Source: Toxorhynchites rutilus septentrionalis (taxonomy: Eukaryota; Arthropoda; Insecta; Diptera; Culicidae). From it: a stretch of 64,000 nt of DNA. Shown here one piece after another: positions 44,423-55,722 of the stretch. The stretch is taken from assembly GCF_029784135.1 (NCBI RefSeq), contig NC_073744.1, positions 103,413,303-103,477,302 of the forward strand, written 5' to 3'. The position numbers were made by a program, and so were the translations under genes. The notes under the pieces were generated by a model, which saw nothing but the letters and a program-made list of their open reading frames with translations, searched no databases and had not been told where the DNA came from. Positions within the stretch are counted from its first letter, which is position 1. The number at the start of each line of letters is the position of its first letter.

Positions 44423-45021
44423 GCAGTCTGTACAACCATTAGGTCGAAGACGTTTGACATTAAATAAATAAGTTATGCCGTTGGCAGGGCATTCAATTTC
44501 CTCTACCGCGGCAGGAGCCATGGTTGGGACAATTCCAAACGCACTCCAAAAATCGGTTCCTAAAATCAATTTTCGTTTCAGCGAGGGAATCACAAGCGCT
44601 GTAATGATTTTTGTGCTTTCATTAAAGGTTACTGGTAAATTCACGTAACCTGTTACGTTTAATTTTTGTCCACTCGCCGTTGACACATCAACATCTGTCG
44701 GGTGAATCCGTAATTTACTTTTCGTGATAATTTCATTGCACCATCTCCTAGAATGGTTCGATTTGCTCCACTATCCAACAATCCGGTTAACGGAATGTTC
44801 TGAATTGTGACTTTTACAAACGGTCTAGTATCTTCTGGCTGGTTGAAAAAAATTTGATTGATTTCGAAATTCGAGGTATGGATATATTCATTAGAATTTA
44901 CTTTCCTATATCCCATTAAATTAAAATTGGGACAATGTTGGTTTTGAGAATTTTTACCTTTGTTTTGACCTGCCTGCCTCCCCAGACGGTCTACTGAAAG
45001 TTTTTTGTACAATATGGACAA
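44417..45021 (-). pseudogene. Element 2 protease region
   Basis: The minus strand carries the retropepsin motif GLLDSGANRTILG near 44770 (45021-44659 frame). After a frame change (44686-44417) comes the rest of the domain with VNLPVTFNESTKIITALVIP and KRKLILGTDFWSAFGIVPTM, as in element 1. It stops at CTDCL where the LINE is inserted. Confidence 0.8.
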
Positions 45022-46802
45022 TTATGTATGTCCACATTGGGAAAACCGCATTTCTTGCAAAATTGATGTGGTGGACCTTCGCACTCTTCAAAGTGGTGTC
45101 CGGGTAACCGACAATTAAAACATCTCCCATTGTTAGGAGGACTATAATTTGCCAACAACGCATTTTGTCCCTTGGAAATGATGGAATAATTTTTAATATA
45201 TTTTGTTTTCTTTTTTATTGTAGGTTCATTGGTTTTCTTATTGGTTTCCTCATCGTGAGTAGAATTCTTCTGCGATCTATAAAAATTCCGGGTTTTCACA
45301 ACATTGTTACCCTTTGGTTTTGCTCCTGTGTTGATTTCATCTACGTGCGAACGATTTCGCGTCGTTTGTGCCTCGTTATTCTGGCTATATCTGTACCAGT
45401 ATGTAGAATCTAACTTTCGACCAAATCGTTTTAAATCCGCCAGATTATCGATATTAGCTGCGATAGCATGGCTTTTATATTCTGATCGCATATTTTTTCT
45501 AAATACAATTTCGAACTTTTTACCTTCCGAAATCGTTCTGGTTAGTGAACCAAATATGTTCTGCATTTTAAAAAAATTATCTTGGAATTTTTCTTTCATT
45601 CCCTGTTTCCTAGATATAGCGCGTAATTCTCCTACATGATCGTGGTCTGGGGTTAAGAATTATTTTTTCATCTCCTAAATTAATTCTTTCCAGTTTCCGA
45701 AATCTTCGTTCTCTATCCCGCTCATGAACCATGCTTTGGCTGGGTCGCCAAATAAATGAATAGCTGAATTGAACAGCTCTCTTTTAGTAACACCTTCTGA
45801 TTTCGCTATGAACTCTACTTCTTTGATAAATTTGATTAAATTCTAACCATTATCTTTGCCGTCGTAGCGAAGTTTCCAATCTGATATTGGTTTACTCCGA
45901 CTACGGTACGAATGTTTTCGTGATCTAGATCTACGCCGATGATGCATTCTCGAATCAGAGGAATCAGACGACGAATTCAAGTCCGAATCCAGCCGATCCC
46001 TACGAGGCAATATTTCATTTTTACTTAACGGAAATCTACGGACAAATTTATCTTCATTTTCTATTGGTTTAGGTTTCTGAGTTCTCGGAAACCCGTAATG
46101 AACCGGAAAACCGTTTGGAAATATGCTCTGCTGGTTATTGTGAAAGTTATAACATCCAGTCGACTTCAATTTTCTACGCGATTCTTGTAGATTTTCGTTC
46201 TGACCACTACATTCTGGAATTTCTTCGTCTTTTTCTTGATTGGGATCATTGTTTGGACTCACTTGCGCACTGGGCGAAACTAGTTGACCTTGGGACATTG
46301 CCAAATTTGACAAAGATTTGGAAATTTGATTTATAATCTCTGTTTGAATTTGTGAAATTGGTGAGAATGGTGAGAAATACGTATTTAGAAGACCTCTTAT
46401 TGAATTAATTAGAAGATCTAAGTCATCTAGATCTTCATTTTCATCTGCATATTCCTGTAGCCTACGACTTCTCATGAAATAATGAGTTAAACTCGTTTTC
46501 AAAGTATCGCGAATTCCTTCGAAACGAGTCTTGTTTTCCAGATAGTCTCGAATTTGTTTAATATTTTCATCTATTATTTGGATTTCACTATCCACGTCCA
46601 ACTGAGCACGTGCGAAATCAATATCTACATTATTCTTTTCTCGTTCTTCTCTTAAGCGATCTCTCAACCGTCTCTGAATGGCTGACCGACTCTCTGTATT
46701 CTCGAATTGGACCGCTCGAATGACCATTTCGTATTCAATCTCCTGTCTTTCCAGGTGGTGTACTAATAATGTTTTATATTGCATCTGTATTTCAGTGTCC
46801 AT
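44991..46802 (-). pseudogene. gag: Element 2 Gag
   Basis: 46802-45843 begins MDTEIQMQYKTLLVHHLERQ and parallels the element 1 gag over its length, including DYLENKTRFEGI (the stretch where copy B interrupts element 1) and an Arg/Ser-rich segment. Small frame breaks around 45840 and 45660 precede 45599-44991, which holds the capsid end (MKEKFQDNFFKMQNIFGSLT) and two knuckles (CFNCRLPGHHFEEC; CKKCGFPNVDIHNCPYC). It is useful as the unbroken comparison for the copy B insertion site. Confidence 0.8.
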
Positions 46803-47339
46803 TGTAGAACTCTGTCTCTCTTAATACTGACTGATTGATAATGAATCACTGCCAGATCAACGTCTGTTCCCTTATACAGACTCCCTCTGCTATCCAGCTG
46901 TACTGACCCTTCTTAGTGCTGCTTCGTAGAAACCAGACTCCAGGATGGTTTTAAAAACGGCACTGTGATTCTAGGGATTTAAATCAGTCAGATTGAGAAA
47001 GATGGAAGATTCGTACAATATCACAACACTTTTACCCAAAATACCACTTTACGAGAATTAATAAATAAGTGAACAATTTGTTAAATGGATACATGTATAC
47101 CTAAATAATAAATATTGTTCCTATAAATAACCATGCAAATAACATATAACACTAAATGTGTGAACGAAAATAAAGTATATATTGAGAAATTATCTATGAA
47201 AACGTTTGGAGAACGATAAAGAAGAAAATTAATAATACGAAGTATTTTATTCCTCCCTCTATGGGGGGATAGTGTAACCGTTCAGTTCCTAACTTGTCCG
47301 TGTTAGTGTGTATGTGTGTGTTTTTGTTGGGCGCCAATT
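46803..47339 (-). other. Element 2 leader and primer-binding site
   Basis: The PBS TGGCGCCCAAC lies on the minus strand at 47326-47336, directly after the LTR end. The rest of the leader is AT-rich. Oddly, the plus strand at 47263-47290 reads like a polypurine tract followed by an LTR start (GGGGGGATAG then TGTAACCGTTCAGTTCC) in the opposite orientation. Confidence 0.6.
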
Positions 47340-50248
47340 TGTAACTTCCTGTCCGTTAATCGTGAGTGACTATGAGTGTCTAGCTCAAAGAGCACGATGA
47401 GAAAACCACAGGGTCGTTCTCTCAGCACTCACCGGCAGCATCAAGCTGTCAATCGGGAGCTCGGGTTTAATTTCCTAAAAGTGTTATACACACGCAACAA
47501 GGGACAGAACCCTCAGCCGTTTTCCAACTTCCTCAAAGGCTGACGATGGCACACGCTTCCTACCAAACTAGAGCGGGCGAGGCCTGACAACTCCTTTTGA
47601 GTTCGGGAAAACGACAAACCAATTACAAAGAGAAATATGTGTACAAAAGAACATTCATGTAGGTTAAACGTTTTACTATTTACTATACGTGTATTACACT
47701 TGTAGTGATGTTCAATTATAATTTGAATTGTAGGTAGTTTTTATAAATCAAACTAATTACTATACATGTACTTTTCTGTGTATTTGAGTTGACTATTGTA
47801 TTTGTGTCGACTATTGTATTTGTGACGTCACAATTCAAACTTTGTATACTTGCGCATTTATAAATTTTGAGCAATGTGGTTCGGCCCGTGATCTGATGTT
47901 TTCCTCTCTTATTCCGTGTCCTTCGTGTGAATTTGTCTCACGATGTGGTCGTCTGTGACACGTCTGTCACCACATCAACCTTGATCGTAGATTGGGGTTA
48001 GGACGTTCGTTCCAGCTTGGAACAGCTCACCCGAGTACGTTGGTGGCTCGCTGCACTTTCTGCCTAGAAAGTGTCTGTCGATGCCCAGCCTATTTGAGAT
48101 AATACATATAAAAACCCACTGTGCGGACCTGCACAGTTGAGGTCAGAATAAACTCAAATCACAACCATCACCACGCTTTCACCACTTGTTCATTACAACA
48201 TATTTTTACCTTTTGACGTAGGATTACGTCTTTCGGGAACATATTGGGGTACAAATTGAAAATCCAAAATCGAGCACATCGTGAAAATTGTCCAATTTCA
48301 AACGCTTATTACTCAGTCATTTCATGATGGATTGATGAATTTTTTGCGTCAATCGATTTCGGCACTCCATAACAATTATTTATATTGATGAAAATAATGT
48401 ATGTCATGAAACTAACTATCGAACAATTGAAAAATCTCAACCCCTTTCCTATCGGAAATACTCTCTTTTGATTGGTCGAAATTGACGACACATGCGTCGG
48501 TTCCCTAACAGAGACATTAAAACCAAGCAACCTGGAGGAAATCGGCATTGAAAATACATAAAAGAAGGGGGAGCTTCTGCTCCCACCGAAATATGTTCCC
48601 TAACAGAGACATCTAAACCAAGGTGCCTGGGGGAAAACAACATTGCAAATACATGAAAGTAGGGGGAGCTTTTGTTCCCACCGAAAAGTGTTCCCTAACA
48701 GAGATATTAAAACCAAGGTACCCGGGTGAACTCGGCATGGCAAATATATGCAAGTCGGGGACATTTTTATATTGCATGTAAGATGAGTGATACGAGGTGT
48801 GTTCCCGCCCGAGAACGGGTCGTTCGTTTTAAGCTGTCTGTTTTGTTGTGTTCATTTTCACCCAAGGGAAGTTTATACTGCGAGAAAAATTAAAGTCTAT
48901 ATTAAAGTAACAAGTTTTTACTGATGAGAAAAATTGATAATTGTGTACGGTATTGGTCTTATACATCTTATACAGTGTGGATTCGATTATATACGAAAAA
49001 AAAGTTTTTTTATTCGTTTTTTATGCATATATTTTTGGTTTATTGAAAATAAAAGAAGAATTTAATCCCCCTAAAGCCAGAAAACACCTTTTTCACATGA
49101 ATATTTTTTCCCCAGAATCTCTCAGGAGATGATAGATGATCATATTTGATGAAAAGATCCTTCTACGTGTATGTTCGAATTTCAACAATGACTGAGCTAT
49201 AGAACATTTTGTTTTGTTTCGGACTCTGTTGCCTTAAACTGGCTCTACACTGAAAAGTACTAGACGTAAGCCAATTCTGTCGCCTTCATTTGAAAGATGA
49301 GAAAATTTAGTACAGAATATAGTAGTGGAACATCTGAATTAGTGAGATTCAGTAACATTTTGGAAGTGAAAATTGAAAAGTTAGTAATTTTCATCATATC
49401 TCGTTCCACTTCGGCATCTGATACACACCATCCAGAACTGTTTACCATCCTTCTATCATCATCACTCGGTAAACACTTGTGGAGTGAACAAACAATACCG
49501 AACAAGCAAACAAAACGGAGTTTACCTATGTAATTTTTCCAACATATCCAAAATTAACAGATAGCCTAACGGAATCCTACGTCAACTATGCGGTCGTGTC
49601 TCGGACACAACCCTCCTGTGCCTTTTTTGTAGTTTTTTTCTGTTTCAGGTTCTTTATCGTCGTTACAGGTAAGTTTTCTTAATTTTGTCTTCTTTTTCAG
49701 GTTCGACTTCCTATCATAAATTGTTCAACTATTATATGCATTTTTTTTCAGGAACTATTTTCACAAACCTTTTCTCTAATTTCACAGTTTACTCACATCT
49801 ATCGGAACACAAAAAAATACTATCCTTTTCTATATCTACAATGAAAAATTCTTTAACACACTTATTTCACAAAAAAGCAAAATTAAATACAATTTACTAC
49901 ACACGACGCGCACTTCTAAACCCGCGCGTAGTTCTAGGCAGAAAGAATGGCCATCGCCTTTAGCCGAGTCCCTATGCCTATTGTTGGAGTGGAGTGGAAA
50001 AAACCCAACTCCGACAATGGGTTTGTACCTCCACTGTCCGACTGGGAACCCTGCCCATTGAGCGGTGTGTAGAACACCTCAAAGGTCAGATTGCTCAAAC
50101 CGACGCAGCCGTTTGCCATCGATGAGCAGGGGAGTGACACGTTGCAGTATTTACGTTCTGCACTGTTTGAAGTGTAGTGTGTTGTGTTGTGATGTGGGGG
50201 TGTAATAATGTGTCGAAGACACAGATGGGACGGAACCTACCGGTTACA
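47340..50248 (-). repeat. Element 2 5' LTR, interrupted by element D
   Basis: It starts TGTAACCGG at 50248 and ends GTTACA at 47340 (minus strand), about 1.5 kb without element D, the same size as the LTR of element 1. Part 47935-50248 aligns with the truncated 3' LTR. Confidence 0.8.
48215..49620 (+). mobile_element. Element D: relative of the histone-carrying family, precise boundaries
   Basis: The 3' LTR of element 2 at 36180-36200 gives the empty site, so the insertion is exactly defined: 1406 bp flanked by CCTTTT (48209-48214 and 49621-49626). The left end GACGTAGGATTACGTC is a palindrome like those of copies A-C, E and F. The right end TCCTACGTCA...GTGTCTCGGACAC...ACCCTCCTGTG matches their other end in layout (TCCTACGTCA, hairpin, ACCCACCCGT). 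The interior has about three ~110-bp repeat units (48490-48780) and AT-rich filler. No ORF of interest is present. Confidence 0.85.
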
Positions 50249-52990
50249 AATTCAAGTTTCCATCTCAGTAGCTTGCGATTCAAGTCATTTTTTTGTCTTA
50301 GCCATAAAAGAGGTTTATGGTCTGTACGGATTTCAAATTTGGTACCATAGATGTATGGCCTAAAATGTTTGGTTGCAAAAATTATGGCTAATAATTCTTT
50401 TTCGGTGGCTGAATATCTGCATTCTGTGTCGTTCAGGGTTCTAGATGCGTATGCAATTGGATGTTCTTTTCCATCATCTGAGCGTTGTGATAAGACGGCA
50501 CCTAACGCAAAATCGCTTGCGTCTGTTTCAAGGATGAATTGTTTTTCGAAGTTTGGATATTTGAGGATGGGATCTGTTACTAACAGTTGTTTGCAATCTT
50601 TGAAACAATTTATAAATTCTTCGTCATGGACCAATGAGGTACATATCGAGGTGGAGCAGTAGGCAAAGTATATCTGTATTGGCAAGCAACATATCGTGTC
50701 GTAATTATTTGCATTCAATATAGAATGTATATGGAAGAATCAAAACAATGTTCAAAGTACTCACGGTTGCGTGATGATTTGAGCCTAAATGCTCATGAAA
50801 TCATTCAACTGCATGCTTTTTAACAGATAACAACTGTATTGTGGCTTATTTCGATGATTTATGTGATAAAAAGGTCCAGAGAGCAGTCGTATGCTTAGTT
50901 CACGAAAGCAGTAACATTTCAGGGGAAATTTGGATTAATTGGCGATTACCGACACTGAGAGCCTTCGGAACATCAACTTCGTAACATTAAAATAATGAAA
51001 CTTCGTTTGTTTCTATGAACGTGTGGGAGTGAAAGTGGCACATGGAAATATCACTTTTATCTGTCTTTTTCGACGTGATTTTACGAATACTTATTGCACG
51101 CTATCACATGATCACATAATTCAGCAGAAACTCTAAAAAAATGTACGTCTTGATTGATAAATTACTTCCTGAAAATAGCATTTTCACATGGATGCGGTGG
51201 GCAATCAAAGATAAACACAACGACTGACGTCACCATTGGAGAAATAGTTATGGCAGCGCATGCTATGTCGTTCGAAACTCTACCATCTTCATTACCTTTT
51301 TTCCAGGACATTGGTCATGGACAATCTTTGCATCTTTCTCAAGGCATTTTGTCAATGGCTTCGTGAGTTTGGCAAAATCTTTGATGAATTTCCGATAATA
51401 TCCCAATAGTCCTAGGAATCCTTTTATCTGTGAAGTAGCCTTGGGTATCGGCCAATTTAAAATCTTTTCTATTTTATTGGGATTAGGTTTTATACCATCT
51501 TGAGTGACGATATGGCCTAAAAATTCACATTGCTTCTGATGAAATTCACATTTATCCAACTGGATTTTTAAGTTTGCATTAATAAGTCTTTGAAGCACTT
51601 TGTCTAGGTTTTCAAGATGTTGTTGTAATGAATTACCAAAAATGATTATATCGTCTAGGTAAACTAAACAACATTTACCTATCAGATCGCTCAATATGCT
51701 ATTCATCGCTCTTTGGAAGGTAGAAGGAGCGTTTTTCAAACCAAAGGGCATGCGGATAAATTCGAAATGGCCTTTGTCTGTTTTGAAAGCTGTTTTTGCT
51801 CTGTCTTTAGGTTCTACTTCTATCTGATGATAGCCGGATTTCAAATCTAAGGTTGTAAAATAAATACTGCGACCTAACCTGTCCAATATTTCTTCAATGT
51901 TTGGTATAGGAAATTTGTCATCAATGGTTTTTTCATTCAATTTGCGATAGTCAATTACAATGCGCCATTTTTGTTTTCCATCAGATTTTTTTGGTACAAT
52001 CCAGATTGGTGAAGTCCATGGTGATATGGAATTTTGAATTATTCCATCTAACAGCATTTCGTTAATTTGTTTTTAAACTTCTGCTTTATGAATATGAGGG
52101 TTCCTGTATGTTTTATTGTGGATGGGGATATCATCAACTGTTTTGATTGCGTGCTTTATCGCTGTTGTGCAAGAAAGCTTATGATTTTCATTGTGAATGA
52201 TGCTACTATTTCGTTTCAAAATTTTAAACAATGATGATTTTTCTCCAGGGTTGAGGTGTTCTGTTCGGATTAATTTATCTAAGTCTAAATTTAATGGATG
52301 GGATTCTAATATTGTGTTATTTATTTCCATGGCTTTGGCAATTGGAAGAACCTTTGCTGGTTTGGTCCAAGTGAAGGTAACTGATTCGCCAAAATTTCTT
52401 GCTTGAACGTTAATGAATTCATTCCTTGCATGATATAATCCTGATGGTATTACAGCGTTTTTAATGCGTATGTCTGAAGGGAGAAACACGTCGCCGTTTT
52501 GCTGTGAAACAGGGAGTTTAATAGTTTGTACTGAATGTGCATTAAGAGTGATTTGAGGTGGGCCTAATGTTCTTATTTGCATGGGAATTGTTTTTTGTGG
52601 AAGAATTAATTTATGATTATTAACGTCAATTATAGCTTTAAGATCTGACAATGATTCGTATCCAATGATGCCATCAAAAAACGTATGAAAATTAAGAAGA
52701 TAAAAAGTAAAGTTTTGTTCAATCCCAAACAGAGTTGTGGTGAATTTTTTATCAGAGATATGTTTTCCTGCACTATTTTTGATGCTTATTGGTTTGCATG
52801 ATTCTTGTCTTATATCCGGAATAAGACGTGGTGAGATGAAGTTTTTATTAGAACCGCTGTCTACGAGAATTTTTGCTTTTTTACCGAGAATATTTATGAT
52901 TATGTAAGGAAGTCCATTTATAGCATTTAACTCGGAAAGAGAGTACCTGGGGAAATTTGAAAATTTGTCTCCGATTCATTTTCGTATTCA
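50249..52990 (-). pseudogene. pol: Errantivirus Pol: protease, RT and RNase H
   Basis: From about 52975 (no ATG; probably reached by frameshift from gag) the minus strand shows the protease (ILVDSGSNKNFI, ~52870), then RT: a stop at 52070-52072 just before [69 protein letters not shown] and the catalytic [13 protein letters not shown]. After a 682-bp MITE (50632-51313) the RNase H continues (LETDASDFALGAVLSQR; ATEKELLAIIFATKHFRPY; RTDHKPLLWLRQK) and ends at 50249 where element 2 starts. The remaining RNase H codons resume at 34634 with about eight codons missing. Confidence 0.85.
50632..51313. mobile_element. 682-bp MITE with 9-bp target duplication
   Basis: Flanked by GTCATGGAC at 50623-50631 and 51314-51322. 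Both ends begin CAATG when read inward, and little further symmetry is seen. Removing it plus one duplication restores an open errantivirus pol frame (KDAKIVHD joined to EEFINCFKD). The 9-bp duplication suggests a Mutator-like mover. No transposase is present. Confidence 0.8.
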
Positions 52991-53005
52991 TATTCATGTT
53001 CGTCC

Positions 53006-54019
53006 TCAGAATGATCTCAGAATGAATGAATGATGAAATGGTTTTTCAGATTCATCTTCTGCATCGTGATTGTATATTCTGTTCTGTTTTGATCTCAATG
53101 ATGGATCAATTTCCATAGGTTCTACCTTTTGTCTGTCAGAAGGTGGTTTCTGTCGTGATACAAATTGTGTCGGTCTGTTGTCAATTGATTTGTTGAATGG
53201 TTTTTCAAAATGCTTTTTATTAGATTGAGGATGTTGCTCGAAAGCTGAATTTGTTTGAGTTTTAGTTTTCTCGGCATTTTGGAATCGAGTCAAGAAAGCG
53301 TATGCTGCTTCTAAATCACTAGGTTGGGCTGTTTGCGCATAACCGAAGTAAGGTTTGCTAAGTCCGTTTATAAATGCAGCTAGGCATTCCTGTTCTAGAA
53401 AATGATTGATTGCCTCCCAGTGGTTGGAGTAGATTTCATTTTGCTTCGCTAGAGATTTCATGTTAATCATGATTTCTCTTGTACGTTTATAGTATATGTG
53501 AAGAGAGTCAGTCATTTTTAGAGACCAAAGTTGCGTTTGATAGGTGGCAATATTATTGCGATCACCGTATACACTTTGTAAAATTTCTGCTACTTCTTCG
53601 AATGTTGATGGGTTACCATTTACACATATTGTGTCTCGGGCTCTTCCATCTATTTTATTAATCACCGCTTGTTCATAGACAGAACATAATTCTGCTGTTA
53701 CGTGTGATCTAAATAAATTTAGAGTTTTTCTTGCAGTTGTCAACCAAGACGCTAACTGCTTTTTGTTTCCATCAAACGATGGGATCGTTCTAATTGGATC
53801 GGGAATCCTATAGAAATCAGAGCGCCGGTCCTCCACAGCGGGGGCCTGCTGCTGCTGTTGTAAAATTTGTTGCTGTCGCTGCAGCGTATTATTTTCTTGC
53901 TGGAGAGCGCTTAGTCTCTGTTCCAGACTTTGTACTGTTGCATAAATGCTTTGGAGATTTGCTGGCTCCATATTAAATTTTAATGCTTTTACTTTTGGCA
54001 ATGGATTGAATTTTGGCAT
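53006..54019 (-). pseudogene. gag: Errantivirus Gag
   Basis: A 337-codon open frame starting at the ATG 54019. The N-terminus has a Gln-rich coiled coil (LEQRLSALQQENNTLQRQQQ, residues ~32-52). The capsid-like region (PIRTIPSFDGNKKQLASWL, ~75; LQSVYGDRNNIATYQTQL, ~150) matches errantiviral Gag, which lacks classical zinc knuckles. The C-terminal tail is polar with a basic patch. Length is slightly below the family norm (about 400). No internal stop is seen, so this is the best-preserved frame of the provirus, though its promoter is separated by copy C. It is listed as a pseudogene because the provirus is inactive. Confidence 0.8.
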
Positions 54020-54226
54020 ATAGCACTAGGTTTTAAAAAGAAAAAAGAAAAAGACGGGTGGGTAATGTCGGGGACATAACCGGAGTGACGTAGGACTGCG
54101 TTTGCCACTCGCCACAGCTTTCACAGTTGGAAAATTTCTTCCCATCCAGCTTGTGACATGTTGTTCAGTAAATTACATTCAATGGCACGTCGCATTATCA
54201 CCACTCAGTGTCGGTTCTGTATGCGG

Positions 54227-54449
54227 TTTTTCTTATCGTCGCGAGCAGCTTTACCAGCCAACTCGAACACTTCGGCGGCCGAAACTATATAACGCCGGCT
54301 AGGAAGACTGGTGCACTGGTACTAACGCGCTCGGCCTAGCTACCCTTGCGGAGCAATTGGCGGATACACCTACGAAGAACTGCACACCTGCACGGTTCGA
54401 GTGGGTCTTTGCCTTTCCCTTAACTTGTCCTCCTTTGTTACGTCCACGA
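54227..54449 (-). pseudogene. Histone H2A-like unit 1 (copy C)
   Basis: The minus strand shows the tail remnant around 54440-54400. Then, in the H2A frame, IRQLLRKGS, a stop, AERVSTSAPVFLAGVI and, after a shift, EVFELAGKAARDDK. The central segment that is deleted in unit 2 of copies A, B and E is present here. The start codon is lost. Confidence 0.75.
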
Positions 54450-54685
54450 TGCCGATGCCGTACAACCACACGGGTTTACGGTTTGAAAGAAAATGAGAAA
54501 TTTTTTGGGGTCCGCGTGTTATATACTCTAGCGGTACATACTCACAGGATAGAGACAAATCGGCAGACTCAGCCAAAGGGGCGAGTCCAACGAGACGAAC
54601 GAATGAGCGTTAAAAGGCAGCGATGGCAAAAAAATACATTCATTACGATTTGTTCGCTCGTTGGATTCACATGAAGGCTAAAAAG

Positions 54686-54701
54686 GGTCCTTTTCAGGAT
54701 C
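54686..54701 (+). terminator. Histone-type 3' stem-loop, plus-strand unit (copy C)
   Basis: GGTCCTTTTCAGGATC, identical to copies A and B. Confidence 0.6.
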
Positions 54702-55292
54702 ACAAAATTATCTTTAATCTAAAGAGTTTAATGTTTTGTTATCACTCGATATCCCCATCTTGTTCGGCTAAACCTTCCTGTTTAGCGATTGCGTTTACCG
54801 CTCGCCACAGCTTTCACAGTTGGAAAATTTCTTCCCATCCAGCTTGTGACATGTTGTACAGTAAATCACATTTATCACCACCACTCAGTGTCGGATTGGA
54901 GGCAATTTTAACCTGTAATTGAACATTTGCGATGATAGTGGTACAGTTTCGACTTTCAATGTGGGGTCATAATTTGGAACCTGCACTCTATGTTTACAAA
55001 AATGTCCAACTAAATATGTCGCATTACATGACCGTCCAATTAGCTAAATGTCGAACGAACTAATTGTAAATTACTGTACTTTCAATCTGGAAACAATGTA
55101 AGAATTGGTGAAAATTGAATAATCGGGAAAGTCCCCTCTATAATAAGCTCAAAACAACTGCCAAATTCTCATACTCATCATATCCTGGAAAACAAATTAT
55201 GAAAAAATCAATTTGTGTTTTATTATAATTTTGGATATTGTTTTAGAAAGCATTGAACTGTATTTCGTAAACTCTTTTTTGACAGGTTTAAT

Positions 55293-55308
55293 GGCCCTGA
55301 TAAGCGCC
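55293..55308 (-). terminator. Decayed histone 3' stem-loop (H2A unit 2, copy C)
   Basis: Minus strand GGCGCTTATCAGGGCC: same place as 5884 (A) and 25061 (B), with a loop base changed from T to A and one wobble pair. Confidence 0.6.
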
Positions 55309-55510
55309 GTGTTTCATGGGATGGTTCCAATTTAGAAAACTTAGTACTCGTGGTATTGAAAAAAAAAACCATTTCGAACGCCCTCGATGCCGCCTTGTTC
55401 TGGATTTGCAGTTTGTATAAAGAACAAACTTTTTTCTTCTGCTACCTGCTGCCGTTTTGTGATTGCGTTTGAGTCTGCCTGTTGTTGTCTTGATGTCCAC
55501 CGAACCAAAG

Positions 55511-55722
55511 AGCGAGCAGTTTTGCCAGCCAACTCGCTCACTTCAGCAGCCGAAACTCTATAACGGCTGCTAGGTGGACTGGTGCACTGGTAATAACGCG
55601 CTCGGCCTCGCTACCCTTGCGGAGCAATTGGCAAATACACCTACGGGAAACTGCAGTTTAACACGCTTCGAGCGGGATTTTGCCTTTCCCTTCACTTTTC
55701 CTCCTTTGCCATGTCCAGACAT
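55511..55722 (-). pseudogene. Histone H2A-like unit 2 (copy C), best-preserved
   Basis: From the ATG at 55722 the minus strand reads [20 protein letters not shown], then VKLQFPVG, which is 28 residues differing from canonical H2A at about four positions. A short deletion changes frame. The next frame reads [20 protein letters not shown] then AAVIEF with no stop. After a second shift comes AAEVSELAGKTAR. These cover the tail, alpha-1 edge, alpha-2 and start of alpha-3 of the histone fold. The C-terminal part is not readable. The stem-loop at 55293 closes the unit. Confidence 0.85.

Larger units (their letters stand above)
35905..50248 (-). mobile_element. Ty3/gypsy retrotransposon, element 2 (same family as element 1)
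   Basis: The 5' LTR lies at 47340-50248 (about 1.5 kb after removing element D) and begins TGTAACCGGTAGG on the minus strand, abutting the errantivirus RNase H. The 3' LTR remains only as 35905-36820. The PBS (47326-47336), gag, nucleocapsid, protease, RT, RNase H and integrase follow on the minus strand with the same domain order and high protein similarity to element 1. Insertions inside it are element D in the 5' LTR, a 4.5-kb LINE between protease and RT, and a 54-bp LINE stub in the 3' untranslated part. About 100 codons of RT are deleted near 39670. The right-hand target duplication cannot be checked because the other end is lost. Confidence 0.85.

Noticed and set aside
47276..47340. 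A second LTR retrotransposon in plus orientation starting at 47276.
   Set aside because: Only the PPT-like run and about 20 bases of LTR-like start are present. No internal region of a plus-oriented element lies to its left.
48215..49620. Element D as a Helitron.
   Set aside because: It has a 6-bp target duplication and lacks TC...CTRR ends.
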